Positions 24,549 to 36,351 of a stretch of 64,000 bases of DNA are shown piece by piece. The number at the start of each line of letters is the position of its first letter. The first letter of the stretch is position 1. A program made the translations under genes and the position numbers. The stretch is taken from NCBI GenBank assembly GCA_012932865.1, contig SAXG01000030.1:434001-498000 (forward strand), given 5' to 3'. The notes beneath the pieces were generated by a model. That model worked only from the letters and a program-made list of their open reading frames with translations, ran no database searches and was not told where the DNA came from. The stretch is from Amylostereum areolatum (taxonomy: Eukaryota > Basidiomycota > Agaricomycetes > Russulales > Stereaceae).

Positions 24549-26609
24549 ATGTCCCAGAACGCCTATCTCGACCCCACCACAGCGCTCGACGTCCTCAAGA
24601 CCTACCCCCACAGCGATGGTCTCTCCGTCCAGCAACTCATGGACTCCACCATCCACGGCGGCCTCACCTACAACGACTTCCTCATGCTACCCGGAAAGAT
24701 CGATTTCGGCGCGCACTCGGTCGTCACCGAGAGCAGGGTCACTCGCAACGTCGTGTTGAAGACGCCGTTCTTCAGTAGTCCGATGGACACCGTCACGGAG
24801 GGCGAGATGGCCATTGCGATGGCGGTGCGTTTTTTCCCCTCCTCGTTCGCTTCCAGTGCAATGCTTAACGGACGTCGACGCAGCTGTTGGGGGGCATCGG
24901 CGTTATTCACCACAACCAGTCGGCAGCGTCGCAGGCGGCGATGGTCCGCGCCGTCAAGCGCCACGAGAACGGCTTTATCACCGACCCCGTCGTATTTTCT
25001 CCCAACCACACCGTCGAAGATGTTTTGGACATCAAGGCTCGTCTCGGTTTCTGTGGTATTCCCGTCACAGGTGAGTGTCCTCCTTCCGCTATCGTCTTAC
25101 GAGTAGGACTGCGAGGTGGGGACCCGTCGGCCGCGTGGCCGCGTCGCGTATTTCCTTTCCCTGGGCCTAGGGGCGCGCACTCCGCATGTCGTGCAACGAG
25201 CGCACGCTCTCGCCAAGGGATAGCCACGCCTTATCTCCACCTCGCTCGTCCTCGCCAATGATGAGTCAAAACTACACTTTTAACCTTCGTTCTTCCGCAC
25301 CAACGCGTTTTTTCGCGTGATATGGGGAGACGTGTATACTTTGTTCTGAACCGTTCTTCTTCTTTGGTCCATCTACGAGAATATCTGACTGAAGATTGCT
25401 TTCCGTGCAGATACTGGTGCCCTCGGTGGCAAGCTCGTTGGGATCGTCACCTCTAGGGACGTGCAATTCCACTCCGCCTCCTCCAGCCTCAGCGAGGTTA
25501 TGACAACCGAGCTCGTCACCGCACCACAAGGCATCACCCTCACCCAGGCCAACGACATCCTCCGCGACTCCAAGAAGGGCAAGCTCCCCATCATCGACGC
25601 CGAGGGCCGTCTCGTCTCCCTCCTTGCGCGCTCCGACCTGCTCAAAAACCAGACCTACCCCCTGGCTTCCAAGCTCCCGGAGAGCAAACAGCTTTACTCC
25701 GCCGCGGCCATCGGGACGCGCCCCTCGGACCGCGACCGTCTCGCGCTCCTCGTCGACGCCGGACTCGACATCATCGTCCTCGACTCCTCCCAGGGCAACT
25801 CCATCTTCCAAGTCGAGATGGTCCAGTGGATCAAGGCGACCTACCCCAAACTCGAGGTCATCGCCGGAAACGTTGTCACCCGGGAGCAGGCCGCGACCCT
25901 TATCGCCGCGGGCGCGGACGGCCTCCGCGTCGGCATGGGCTCGGGCTCGATCTGCATCACCCAGGAGGTCATGGCCGTCGGACGGCCGCAGGCCACCGCC
26001 GTGTACGCCGTCGCGGAGTTCGCGAGCAAGTTCGGCGTGCCCGTCATCGCGGACGGCGGCATCTCCAACGTCGGACACATCGTCAAGGCGCTCGCGCTCG
26101 GCGCAGGCGCGGTGATGATGGGCGGGCTGCTCGCGGGCACGACCGAGGCCCCGGGGGAGTACTTCTACCACGAGGGGAAGCGCGTGAAGGCGTACCGCGG
26201 GATGGGGTCGCTCGAGGCGATGGAGCAGGGCAAGCCCGGCGCGCCGACGGCGGGAGGGAAACCGGGGACGTCGAAGTATCCGAGCCCGCCCTCGAAGGGC
26301 GAGGCGGAGAAGCATGTGCACGAGAACGCGGCAACGACGCGGTATTTCTCCGAGGCGTCGACGGTCAAGGTCGCGCAGGGTGTGTCCGGGGACGTGCAGG
26401 ACAAGGGCAGCGTGAAGGACTTTTTGCCGTATCTGCACGTTGGGCTGCAGCATTCGTTCCAGGATATCGGGGTCCGGAACGTGGGCGAGTTGAGGGAGGG
26501 CGTGAAGGAAGGCAAGGTGCGGTTTGAGTTGAGGACGGCGAGCGCGCAGGTCGAGGGTGGGGTGCATGGGTTGAATTCATATACGAAGAGGCTGTTTGCT
26601 GCGGCATGA
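24549..26609 (+). CDS. IMPDH: inosine-5'-monophosphate dehydrogenase
   Basis: Oxidises IMP to XMP with NAD+, the committed step of GTP synthesis; cytosolic tetramer. Exons: 24549-24824, 24884-25070, 25411-26609; 553 aa. The (beta/alpha)8 barrel is interrupted by a CBS pair (about residues 120-240). Landmarks: [17 protein letters not shown] near residue 40, [50 protein letters not shown] with catalytic Cys336, [11 protein letters not shown], and the active-site flap [10 protein letters not shown]. An insertion rich in Gly/Pro/Ser/Lys (about residues 430-460) lengthens the flap region compared with yeast. Intron 2 is 340 nt, about five times longer than the others in this window. The start matches the family N-terminus ([20 protein letters not shown]). 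Confidence 0.97.
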
Positions 26610-26826
26610 GGGTAGACGTTTTTAGGTTCCTTGGTTTGTATTAGCACATTGTTGTATCATGAGTCATTTTCGCGATCATCCACGGGGACGCAAGTTTGAG
26701 GACGACATGCTGTACATTTATGAAAGACCAATCGAAAAACATGGTTTCAAGGAATACAATTACATTAGGGAGACGGTGCAGACGCGTGGACGCGCGTAAG
26801 CATCACTGCAATCGGGTGAATTAACC

Positions 26827-27290
26827 CTACGACGAGGCGGTGGACCGTGACTGGAGCTTTCTCAGCGCCTGCTCTGCGGCAATATCTCGGGCAAGGTTCT
26901 TCTGAGGACCAGCCGTTCCGGTTCCGTATTCTTCCCCGTCAACTTCACAGTCGTCCGTCAGAAAATCAAAAAGGCGCGATCACGGGCGCGAATGGGACGT
27001 AGCACGCACTCTTGCAGACGCACGTCCACTTCGGATCGTGGGGCGGCCCCGACGCGCTCTCGATCCAGCTGAGCGAATCCACCATTCCCTTGGCCTGCAA
27101 TACTGTCACACACCAGTATATAATCCGCGGTTTTGCGGGAAGGACGGGAGAAACGCGCACGGTTATTCAGCAAGAGCGAGGCTGGATCGGGAGGTGTGGC
27201 GTTAGTAACTTATGAGGTAGGATCCCGGATAAGGGAGGATGCGACAATCGCACACCACGCACGTCGTACTCTTGGTCCTTTGTCCGCCAT
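26827..27290 (-). CDS. small double-stranded-RNA-binding-domain protein, 85 aa
   Basis: Four minus exons: 27290-27263 (28 nt), 27181-27161 (21 nt), 27102-27010 (93 nt), 26942-26827 (116 nt); phases close and all introns are GT-AG with branch-like CTAAC/CTRAY sites. The product is essentially one dsRBD. Helix 1 is LLLNNLLQAKGMVDSLSW. The strands include GPPHDPKWTCVCKIDGEEYG. The loop-helix 2 end carries GTGTAGPQKNLARDIAAEQAL with a reduced QK(N) basic patch instead of the usual KKxAK. No other domain is present, so it may be an RNA-binding accessory protein or competitor. Fragmented exons make it easy to miss. It is transcribed convergently with IMPDH. Confidence 0.78.
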
Positions 27291-28650
27291 AGTCTCGTTT
27301 CTGAACTCGGATCGTGAATATTGGGGGGAGCAGGAAACAGGGATGAAAACGGCACCCACCATGATTTTTGCCTTCTATCTTATACTGCAGATATCACCCC
27401 CCGGCATCCGAGTCGTCTCAAGGAACGCATCTTCTAATCTTCCGCCGTTCCATTGTTCAATGACTCCATCCATCGATCCCACCGCGGTCGCGCGCCAATT
27501 AGAGCAGCCCACGGGACCGAGTACGTCTGCTTTGTCCCTCGCATTGTTCGACCAGACGAGACGGACGGTCTATAAACTTTCCCCGCCGGTCGGATTCGGA
27601 TCCCGCTCGCTCTGTCACACGCACAGAAATGCGTTGTTCGTACGTTGTGATCCATGGTCCGAGATGGCGTTAGATATGATAGAAGTCCAGCTGGCGAGCA
27701 CGCGCGGGGGGAAGAGGTGTCGTCATCGTTCATTTGGAGGGCTTGGACGGTCTGGACGAAATACGGCGAAACGTAGCATCAATATTGCAGGCGCGTGTAC
27801 GTTACAGAAGGGTCGGGAGTGGGCGACGTCTTTGGGGGTGTATAAAGAGAGATGCGGGGAATATACGCAGATAAACCAGAGAACGTCGCTTCTGGAATAC
27901 GAGGTCTTCACGGCGACACGCGTGCAGTATGTATCGTTCGACTTCGGCATCCGTCAATGGGACTATACAGTAGTCTCGAGGATGACGAGAAGAATGACGG
28001 CTTGAACATACAGTACTGAGGTCGCGTGAGCCCTATGTAGGTGGGATAAGAAGAAAGTCGTCACGCACCTGTTTACGACCCGCAATAGACGGAGCGAATG
28101 CGTATGACCGTCTTGTGATCTCCCCAGATGAGCATATGGCGCTTGCAGGATGGGTGGGCGGTACGATCCTGTGAGACATGTTTGCGAAACGACGGTCGCC
28201 GCAGGCCATATGCGGTCTGTTGTACCGGTCCTAAAGCGCTATCAGAATTCCAAGTTCATAGCGGTCCCAGTACGCTTGTAGGACCGTCATGTCCGACTCG
28301 GAGGGCGCATGTAAGATGCAGACCCCAGATTGTGTCGCTCCCGGACGACTCGGAAACTTGCTGAGACAGTTGGAAGGGGGGGTGCGCCAGGCCGTGAGCG
28401 CGCGTTTATGGTTGTTTCAAGCCGCAGATGGATCAGAACGTGGGGCTGCAGTGCGAAGCGCCTTTGAAGAGCAGGAAAGAGATGGTGGTGGGTTGAAACA
28501 AGTTGAGACAGCAGCCTGAGCGTGTCGTCGCCAGTCGCGACCACTGTCGCCGGTACGATGCCGCTGTGATCTTATCTTATCTAATCTAATCTTATCTTCT
28601 ACCACTCGGACTGGACAATGTACAGTATAAAACAAGGCCTTCTGATAAAT
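27291..28650. other. spacer upstream of the dsRBD gene and downstream of FPP synthase
   Basis: No gene recognised. A TTATC/TAATC simple repeat lies at about 28569-28598, just downstream of the FPP synthase stop. Confidence 0.5.
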
Positions 28651-30018
28651 CTACTTGGAGCGATTGTAAATCTTCGCAATGTAGCTCCGGAACACCTCCT
28701 TCGTCAGGACCGCGCCCCCGCTCGGGCTCTCGATATCCGAGAGCTGGTCCACGAGCTCCTCGATACGTCCGAACGTCCTCTCCTCGTACTCCGCATAAAC
28801 CCTATCCAGCCCCACCTCTCTATACACCTCCTTCACGCGCGCTTCGGCCGCGGCGTCCTTACGCCCGTACGACGCGTCGAGGATGGCGCGCTGTTCGGGC
28901 GACGCGAGCGCGAGCGCGGTCGCGATGCACCACGAGCACTTGTTGTCCACGATGTCCGTACCCACCTTGCCAATCTGCTTCGGCGTGCCCGCGTAGTCGA
29001 TGTAGTCGTCCTGGATCTGGAACAGGTTCCCGAGCGGGACGAGGATCTCGAACGCGAGCTTGTACACATCCGGGCGCCGGCTCCACCAGTCGCGACCGGT
29101 CATGGGGAAGCCGCATATGACGAGCGCGAGCGCGATAGGGAGGTAGAAGGAGTAGAGCGAGGTTTTGAAGATGACGATGATTTTGTGGCTTGTGATGGGA
29201 GACGTGAGACGCGTCCTGACGCACGGCTTCACTAGCTTCACTCACCGGTCTAGCGAAAACTTTGAGAGGTCCACGTCGTCCTCCGGGGCCGTGATGAGGT
29301 CCAAAGTTTGCCCCATCACGGTCTTCTGCATCGACTGTCGACAGGTGAGTGCCAGGCGTGGTCATCGGAAAACGAACATACGTCGTGCAGGATGTCGACG
29401 AGCGCGCTGTAGTACGATTGGGTGCGGAAGTGCGTCCGGACGATGTTGAAGATCGCGCCTTTGATGATGCCCGCGTCGTTGATCGCGCGGCTCCCGACGC
29501 CCTCGACGTGGTACCAGCACGGCTTCCCGCGACGAGTAATCGATTGGTCCATCATGTCGTCTATGACGAGGCAGTACGCGTGGGCCTGCGCGTCCGGAAT
29601 TATCAGAGACATACGAACGCGCAGGGGAGAAGGAGAACGAACGAGCTCGATGGCCCACCCGAGCGCGATCGCGCGCGCGTGCTCCTCGTCCGACAGCTCG
29701 CGTTGGACAAGCAAGCTCGCGGTTTCGAAGACGCTGACCCCGCGATGTTGCTTTCCTCCAGGAAGATTGTAGTCGATACTCTGACAATTGGTTCGAGTCG
29801 TAGCACGGGGCAGAAGCCGGCTCACGCACCCGTGTGTAGTACTCGAGGACGTCCTCTGGCAGGCCGTTGTCCTTGAGGTAGTCCAGAATGCCCTGCTTGA
29901 GAGACGCGTACGTTTTCTGGAAACGCTCGCGGGCGGACGCGGGCACTTTTGACGGGGCCTCGTCGCCCGTGGGGCGCGTGTTCAAGGTGAGGGGGAGGGT
30001 CATGTCGTGGGGGGCCAT
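28651..30018 (-). CDS. ERG20: farnesyl diphosphate synthase
   Basis: Condenses DMAPP/GPP with IPP to farnesyl diphosphate for sterols, dolichol and sesquiterpenes. Minus exons: 30018-29830, 29780-29643, 29585-29382, 29334-29246, 29188-28651; 385 aa from Met at 30018 (380 from Met at 30003; the first is used here). First Asp-rich motif is DDMMD at residues 118-122, followed by SITRRGKPCWY. The second is DDYID at 267-271, within a segment reading FQIQDDYIDYAGTP. Other signatures: NLPGGKQHRGVSVFE, QTLDLITAPED, IGKVGTDIVDNKCSW and a terminal YNRSK. The N-terminal 25-30 residues are longer than in yeast Erg20 and lack similarity. Aromatic residues just before the first motif (Y113, C114) fit a C15-producing enzyme. 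Confidence 0.96.
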
Positions 30019-31760
30019 TTGGATCTGGTACTTGGAGGAGTTCGCATCGGCTTTCGAAGTATTTATCTCTATAACTTTGTGTCGTTCGGGAGCCCGCCGA
30101 AATGGAGGGCGGGGGAGAGGGTCATGGGCACGGAGCCCGCATCATGCACCCGCAGACGTTCGCGCGTCCGAGGGAGCCTACTTATGAGGGATGGATTATG
30201 ACATTCTCGCCTCTAAACACCGTTGTCTTCAGAGTGGTGTGATGCAAAAATCTGGCGTATTTGGCGTCACAAAGCACAATTGACCGACTGGTTGAGGTCG
30301 AGAACCCTCAAGTCAGGATGGTGACGCAAAGAGCCTGAGGTGTTTTGGCGATTTCTTCGTGAAATACATCGGCGCGTCATATAAATATATCATGTGCATA
30401 CTATTATCTGTCGTACCCGGCCAATTTGTAACAACAGCAAAGGCAAACTATGTAAGTAAATACGTAGTAGTAGAACTTGGAAAGGGAAGACGCGTTGAAC
30501 ACGTGATCGATGACTTGATGACTCTGACGTAGATAGATAGATCCTGTTGCCGCCGCTGGCCGCCCTCGGGCCTCGATATACGTACACACATCTGGTACTA
30601 CACAACTACGCGTTCTCACTCGCTTCAACATCAACCTGTTCAGACAGGGTGACAGCCTCCATGGCTATTTCATCCAGGCCTCCATCCCGAGCCGAGATTA
30701 AGGTGGGCCTAGTACGAGTAGCAGATAAGAATTGGAAAAGAAGTCATGAATGCACAAATAACATACATACCATTGCTTCCATGAGCTTGGGAGAAATACG
30801 ATTGCGACGCGCGGTCGTCGTCTCCTTACCCGACAAGAAAACGCTCGCAGGAAACAGCTAATGCCTAAATAGGAAGAATATTCATAGCAGGACAAAGGAC
30901 CGTAGGGTAGTCCCTCCAAACAGTCAGGATCCCGAATGGACCAGGGTGTTAGTGCCGTTGAACTTGTCGACGCCAACCATCCCCTCACATTCGACTTTGC
31001 CCAGCCAATTCCGCCTGGACGACGACAACGCCGTCTCGGCCCTCACCCTACGGGGTCGACCAGCTCGGCGTGGAACACAGTGCTTTTTCTACTTCGTGTG
31101 TCATCTGACCCATCCTAACCTCTTCTTCTTTGGCAGTGGTCGTCGTATGACACACGCAGTGCGGAGGCGCCAACACCTGCTACAACGCCGCCCTCGAAGC
31201 CGCCGCCGGTCAAGAAAAACACACAGGCTTACCTGGCCCCGAGCCCCCATAGCCCCCGCTCCTGACACGCCCCCTGGGCGCTGGCTCGCACCTCTGACCG
31301 CTATGGCCACAGAGCTCAGTGCCGGCACCGCGGAGCATGACCACGTGAACCATCGAAGTGCGCTCACGATGTTGCGGTACAGGCCAACGTTGAGAAACAG
31401 GTAGAACCTTTTTTCGGCTGACTCGGTGATGTGGGAGGGCCGTGTGGCGGAGTCTGGGAGGAAGGTGTGAGTGCATGGGTTGCTCTATGAAGTTGAGAGC
31501 GGGATGTTGTGGGACCTTGGGGTGACGAGAGGACTGCCGCATGAAAAAACGGTGGAAGGCGTATGATGCGTACGACGGTACGCCTCCTCCATGTATATAC
31601 TGTACGCAAGGACCTACAAGTTAGTCATAAATCATCAGAGGCAGAAGTGGCACGAACTGGCACGAACCTGTCGTATACGAACATCTCGACATCGCCGGAA
31701 TGACACACTTAGGGTCTGGATCACGAGCAGGGAATGATTAATGATTATCAATTAATGTTA
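30019..31760. other. spacer with a weak coding-like relic near 30940-31270
   Basis: Mostly noncoding. Around 30940-31270 (+) several overlapping frames with C-rich third positions and a TTTGGCAG acceptor at about 31135 suggest an eroded gene fragment, but no frame can be joined into a recognisable product. Confidence 0.35.
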
Positions 31761-32683
31761 CAGCTGTTTCCGAAAAGCTTGGAATCCGCGATTCGCGCTC
31801 GCGAAAACTATGAAAACCCCCCAAAATCCTTAAAATACATACAGCTCCGTCTCAGCCCCGCTAGCTCACATAAAAGTACGGTACAACTGGGTGAAGTATG
31901 CCGGAAGTCATAATAGTGATTTGCCAGGTGAGACGGTGTCTAGTCAACGAGCGGCGGCACCGTTGTTTCTGGTGACAGTATTCATCGGGTAACGGACAGC
32001 GCAACGTGGCTGACAACGTCCTCGACGTAGATTTCCGGGAATTGAATGGTCATGGTGTGGGTTGGAATACCAAGGGTGACATTGCTCACGGAAAAGAGGA
32101 CACTGAGAGCAGGGAGGGGCGGAGAAGTGTGTAGGGCATCAGCTGGCATTGGGGTCTGGGGATTCACGCACGGGAAAGTGAACGTTGTACGAACATGGTA
32201 TTCCCGGACGAGACAGGGCATTCCCCATTGGGATAGCGTAGAAGGAAGGATACATTGGGAGTGCGTACAGAAGGTAAATGCGCACCGATAGCCACTCCCC
32301 ATCATCCTGCACACCCACTCCCCCGCTAGCCAAACAATGCTTGCAGATCAGATGTTCGCCTCCAAGGATGGGCGCTTGGGGTTCTGTGCTGCGTAATGTT
32401 CGAGACACCGACAGTCTGAATGTGTTGTCTGTCGAGCGTTGAGGATGCCTCGACCCTCGAGGTGGCCGGGGAAAGACGACGACGGGCAGTTGCTTCAGCG
32501 GACCATGGATCAGATGGTTCAATCATGCATATATACCCTCCTTGACCGTCATCGCTATTGTAGGCATGCTGTATGTATGCGTTCAGGCTGTCTACGTAGT
32601 TTCTAGTATTTTCAGGGTTTTCGGTATTTTTCATATTTTTCACGGGCGCGAGACGCGGATTCCAAGCTTTTCGGAAACAGCTG
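31761..32683. mobile_element. 923-bp TIR element with TA target duplication (mariner/Tc1-like, non-autonomous)
   Basis: Ends begin CAGCTGTTTCCGAAAAGCTT on the plus strand at 31761 and, inverted, at 32683. The first 30 bp of each terminus are identical, and weaker inverted similarity continues to about 75-80 bp. TA dinucleotides at 31759-31760 and 32684-32685 flank it exactly, the target preference of Tc1/mariner-type transposases. No transposase is encoded. A 127-aa minus frame (32522-32139) lies inside but resembles nothing I know. Confidence 0.75.
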
Positions 32684-32696
32684 TATTGCTTTTTGC

Positions 32697-32945
32697 AAAA
32701 CTTCGATACTGGAGCCTAGCGGTTCAAACCTGGTTCAGAACCTCTCCCCGAACCATGGTCGGAACCAGGTTCTGAACTCCCTCCCTTGCTCACCTCTGTC
32801 ACACCGCGTGACAGGCTCAGAGGTTCCGAACCTGTCCATATTCACACCGAACTTCAAGTTCCAACCTCGGTTCCACGGTTCGTGGTTCATGGTTCGTGGT
32901 TTGCGGTTTGCGGTTCCACGGTTCCACGGTTCCACTCAACCGAAC
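32697..32945. repeat. GGTTC/GAACC-rich degenerate repeat, copy 1
   Basis: Dense GGTTC, GGTTCCACG and GAACC words. The start (CTTCGATACTGGAGCC at about 32700) matches, in inverted orientation, the repeat at 40610-40740. Both copies lie next to a GCTTTTTGC word. Confidence 0.55.
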
Positions 32946-33430
32946 AGTAAAACCACGTGATCGTTTCTTTCAGTTCACGTCGACTCTGGGCTGCCAGTAA
33001 TAGTACACGACTTATTCTGCCCCACTATGCACTCCCTCTACCTCCTTCGATACACCCACATCTATCTGGTGATTCTGGTCAGCGTGTTGTATGCCATTAT
33101 TTAGCATACGAGAAGCTAACTTCAAACTGACTGACACCTACAGACCGGCGAGGGGGTAGCAACGTGCGGCATGCCAGTGGCCCATCGTCGCCACAACTAA
33201 ACCACTCTTTTTCGTGCCTCCGAGCACCACAATGGTGCGGCCCAATGTATTATTGTAGGAGTGCCACAAGCATGTCTTCACGCATATAAATGTCGCTCGC
33301 TTGCGATCGCGACAACCTCTCCTCCCCCTGCAATCTTCCTGAACATACCGTCTACACCATGCAATCCAACAATCCTTCACCTCCTCCAACATGCAGAAAG
33401 CCTCAATGCTCTGATCCGCTTGCGACGACG
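32946..33430. other. upstream region of the 33431 gene
   Basis: No gene seen. Likely promoter and 5' leader of the following plus-strand gene. Confidence 0.4.
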
Positions 33431-35904
33431 ATGGCAACAGGTGGTAAAGATCCGGCGAACACAGGTCGGTGGTTTGACATGGTACGTAGTACTAGGCGTG
33501 TTTCCTTCGTGTTCCGTTTCTGATACACCACATTACAGTGCACAAGCGATCATTTCTCGAACTGGCGCAATGATCTGGATCGCAATCTTGACCCACCGGC
33601 TCCCCTTGTACGCTCGCATATGGACAAAGTGGGCACTCCGTGCGATGGTTCCCAGTGCGACGAACGGGAACTTGGTCTGACAAAGGACAAGAAGAAACAC
33701 TCACGGCGTAAGCGTCACCAAGACTGCACCTTCAAGCTGTGCATAGAATGCTGCAAGGCTCATCAGCGTCGTATCCGTCAAGGCTGCCGTCAAAAATCGC
33801 ACTCGGTGGTCTTCACGCCCAAGAAGCTGAATCGGTTTAGGGCAGCCATCACGCAGCCTTTACCACCGCTCCCCGCCCCTATCTTCCCAACTCCTCCCCC
33901 GCTTTCTGTCAATGAGTCCCAGGTTGTCGACTTGGATTTGCATGACCAGGATGAGGATGATCTCCCCTCTTCTCCTACCCCCATCCAAGCGCAAGAGCTT
34001 CCTTCCACCTCCATCGTGCACGGCCTTCCACTTGCTGATTCCGACAAATACTCTCACTGGTATGATCCCACTAGCAGTTCACGCGAGTCAGCCGCTCCCG
34101 ATTACTCCACCGAGTCCGATCCTCAGGAGCACAACTTGCCAGCATATCTCACAACTCTCGATCACAAGCCGCTCACGACTGAGAGCTCTCAGCCATTGGT
34201 GCCCTCGGCTTCAAGTTCTGGCACCAGCGATGGGGATCTCCTCGAATTTCCCTCCTTGGAGATCGAGCCTTGTTTTATGGGGATGCAGTTCGACTTCGGG
34301 GACTTGAACTTTTTGCCAGACTTCGGGGACCTGAAATTTTCGCCAGACTTCGGCGCCGAATCTCGCTTTGCGGATCAACTTCAACTCCCCTCCGCTGCAG
34401 ATCCCCTCGACTACAATCCAGTTGACGCACTTCCTCCTAGTCAATATGATGACAACTCCACCAGTGGTCATTATGATCATATCACCCATGTCTTTTCCCA
34501 CTCGGAGGACTGTGCGCTTTCCAGCGGCGTCGTGATCCCGTGCCCATCGTCATCCACTTCCGGGTCCCCTGGACATGTCGACAACTCGTCCCGGGCCCAT
34601 GTTGCTGTTCCGCCTCCCCAAACTGCTGTAAATACGGCAGTTTCATTTACGACGCCGTATGCTGGTGCTAATACAGTGTCGGCCACTGCTATTCCGGCTG
34701 CAGTGTCCGCAGTGTCCAAGCCGAAGCCGAAGCCGAAGCCGTCCAACAAGCATTCCAAAGCAGCCGCAGCAACTAGCACCTTGCCGGCTACTGGCAGCAC
34801 TGGAGAATACCACCGTGAACGTCCTTTGCGGGAGGAGCATTGGAATGCCCACAAGGCTGCGATCCAAGATCACGAGTCGTCAACGTCCGTCATATCGGAG
34901 CGTGAAGCTCGCGCAAAGGCTCAAAAGGAGTCGATCAAGCTCCTCTACTTCCGCAAGGTATGCCCTTCATGCACCATCTCTTCTTTCACAGGACTGATCA
35001 TGTATCCTAGGACGACACTCAACCACAATCCTTTACAATTCAGTGCAAATACTTCCCCCACTTTCGCATGAACGACTGCTCCGCCGCAATCCGTAAATTC
35101 CTTGGGATTGTGGAGGAAGACTCCTTGTTCGAGTTGTACGACCCTCGTCAGAGCCAGTGGACCGTCCGTGAGATCCTTACCACGGAGCTCGTCGCTACAG
35201 GGCAAACCCTGTTGTATCGGTCGCTTGAGGCGCGTACCGACCTCGATGCCATGGCTCATCACGAGGGAGTCGTCAAGCAGGCTGCGCTACCACAGACCCC
35301 TTCGCGCAAGCGTCCCCTCTCCCATTTTATCGATGTCCTTTCTCCGGCCCAGGATCGGTCGCTTCGTCCCCGCCACAACGACTATGCACCCACTACTATA
35401 CTAGCTAGCACCTCCGCCGCGAGACCGCCCATCCCGGCCCCATCGTTCCCCTCTTCCCCGACGTCCCCGCCCCTATCACCGTCCCCAGAAGCGCTGTTGA
35501 CGCTGCCTCCAACGTCACTACCCCCCGCTCATAGCACCTCACCCTCGCCAGTCGACGCCGGCAACGAACTTGATGATCCCGATGCCACCTTGCGCAAGGA
35601 GGCCATGACCTCTTGGTCCACGTCGGGATGGCCGTTGATGTACTTCTGCTTTATGGCAGAAGGTTTCGAGAAATATGACGCCTTGGAGCCGGAGAATCCT
35701 AAAGACGGTCCTACTCAGAAGGAACGGATGACCGCCGCCTTTCCCGGGTACAAAATTGGGAAGGCCAGCTGGAGTAAGTACTATACTCATGGGTGGAAGG
35801 TATCCTCTCAAGAGCTGCGAGAGAAGTACGAGGAGCTCGCTGCGAAGTCAACAAAATTGGCTCTGTGGAAATCGTTTCTTGATGAGGCTACGAGAGGCTT
35901 GTAA
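33431..35904 (+). CDS. uncharacterised 787-aa protein with N-terminal Cys/His cluster
   Basis: Three exons: 33431-33481, 33539-34957, 35011-35904; phases close. Near residues 45-100 lies a metal-binding-like cluster: CDGSQC, then a Lys/Arg-rich linker, CTFKLCIECC and GCRQKSH. The long middle (about 110-430) is Pro/Ser/Asp-rich and low complexity, with a (KP)n run at about 415. The basic/acidic segment around 445-500 (REEHWNAHKAAIQDHE) looks helical. The C-terminal 110 residues (WPLMYFCFMAEGF ... GWKVSSQELREKYEELAAKST) form a compact helical unit. Similar Cys-cluster proteins of unknown role are common in agaricomycete genomes, often near KDZ elements; that link is inference. No catalytic motif is visible. 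Confidence 0.68.
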
Positions 35905-36005
35905 TCGCTTCTATAATGTGTCGCTACAAACATGTCCACCCACACCTACTACGTTCCCATCGTCCGCACGAATGCATATCGTTTTTGGTTAGCTCAGCCC
36001 GCCGC

Positions 36006-36351
36006 TCATATGTCGGCCTTGGCCCCCTCCGCCCTCTTCTTGCCCTTCTTGCTCTCGTGGAGCTTCTTCGCGAGCAGCACCTTCAGCTCGTCGTCCTTGA
36101 GCTCCTTCTCCGTCTTGACCACCTCGGGCTTGTACCACACCGGCGGGTGCATGAGCAGTATCAGGCCGTTCGGCAGGTGCGCGATAGTGAAGTGGAACAC
36201 GGCGACGAACATATTCGAAGGAGCGTAGCTGCGTAGCGCACACATCGATTGGAGAGAGCGGGAGAGAGCGAGAGAGTGGGGAAGGTTGTAAGTCGTCTGT
36301 CGTCTGTCGTCTGCTCGTGCTGAACCGCGCCAGTGCCTTGGAGAGACTCAT
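36006..36351 (-). CDS. small single-pass membrane protein, 82 aa, unrecognised
   Basis: Proposed minus exons 36351-36326 and 36228-36006 joined by a 97-nt intron with a weak GTTCAG donor. If that intron is wrong, translation could begin at the internal Met at 36245 or 36212. One hydrophobic helix (FVAVFHFTIAHLPNGLILLM) is followed by PPVWYKPEVV and a highly charged Lys/Glu tail (KELKDDELKVLLAKKLHESKKGKK). This looks like a tail-exposed organelle membrane protein. No family recognised. It is head-to-head with the broken eIF3e copy. Confidence 0.5.

Noticed and set aside
25272..26567. 431-aa frame on the minus strand
   Set aside because: Exact antisense of the IMP dehydrogenase exon; openness is a by-product of its GC-rich codon bias, and the composition is Arg/Leu/His-rich without motifs.
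32139..32522. 127-aa minus frame inside the 923-bp TIR element as a transposase
   Set aside because: No DDE/D pattern or helix-turn-helix and too short; the element is best seen as non-autonomous.
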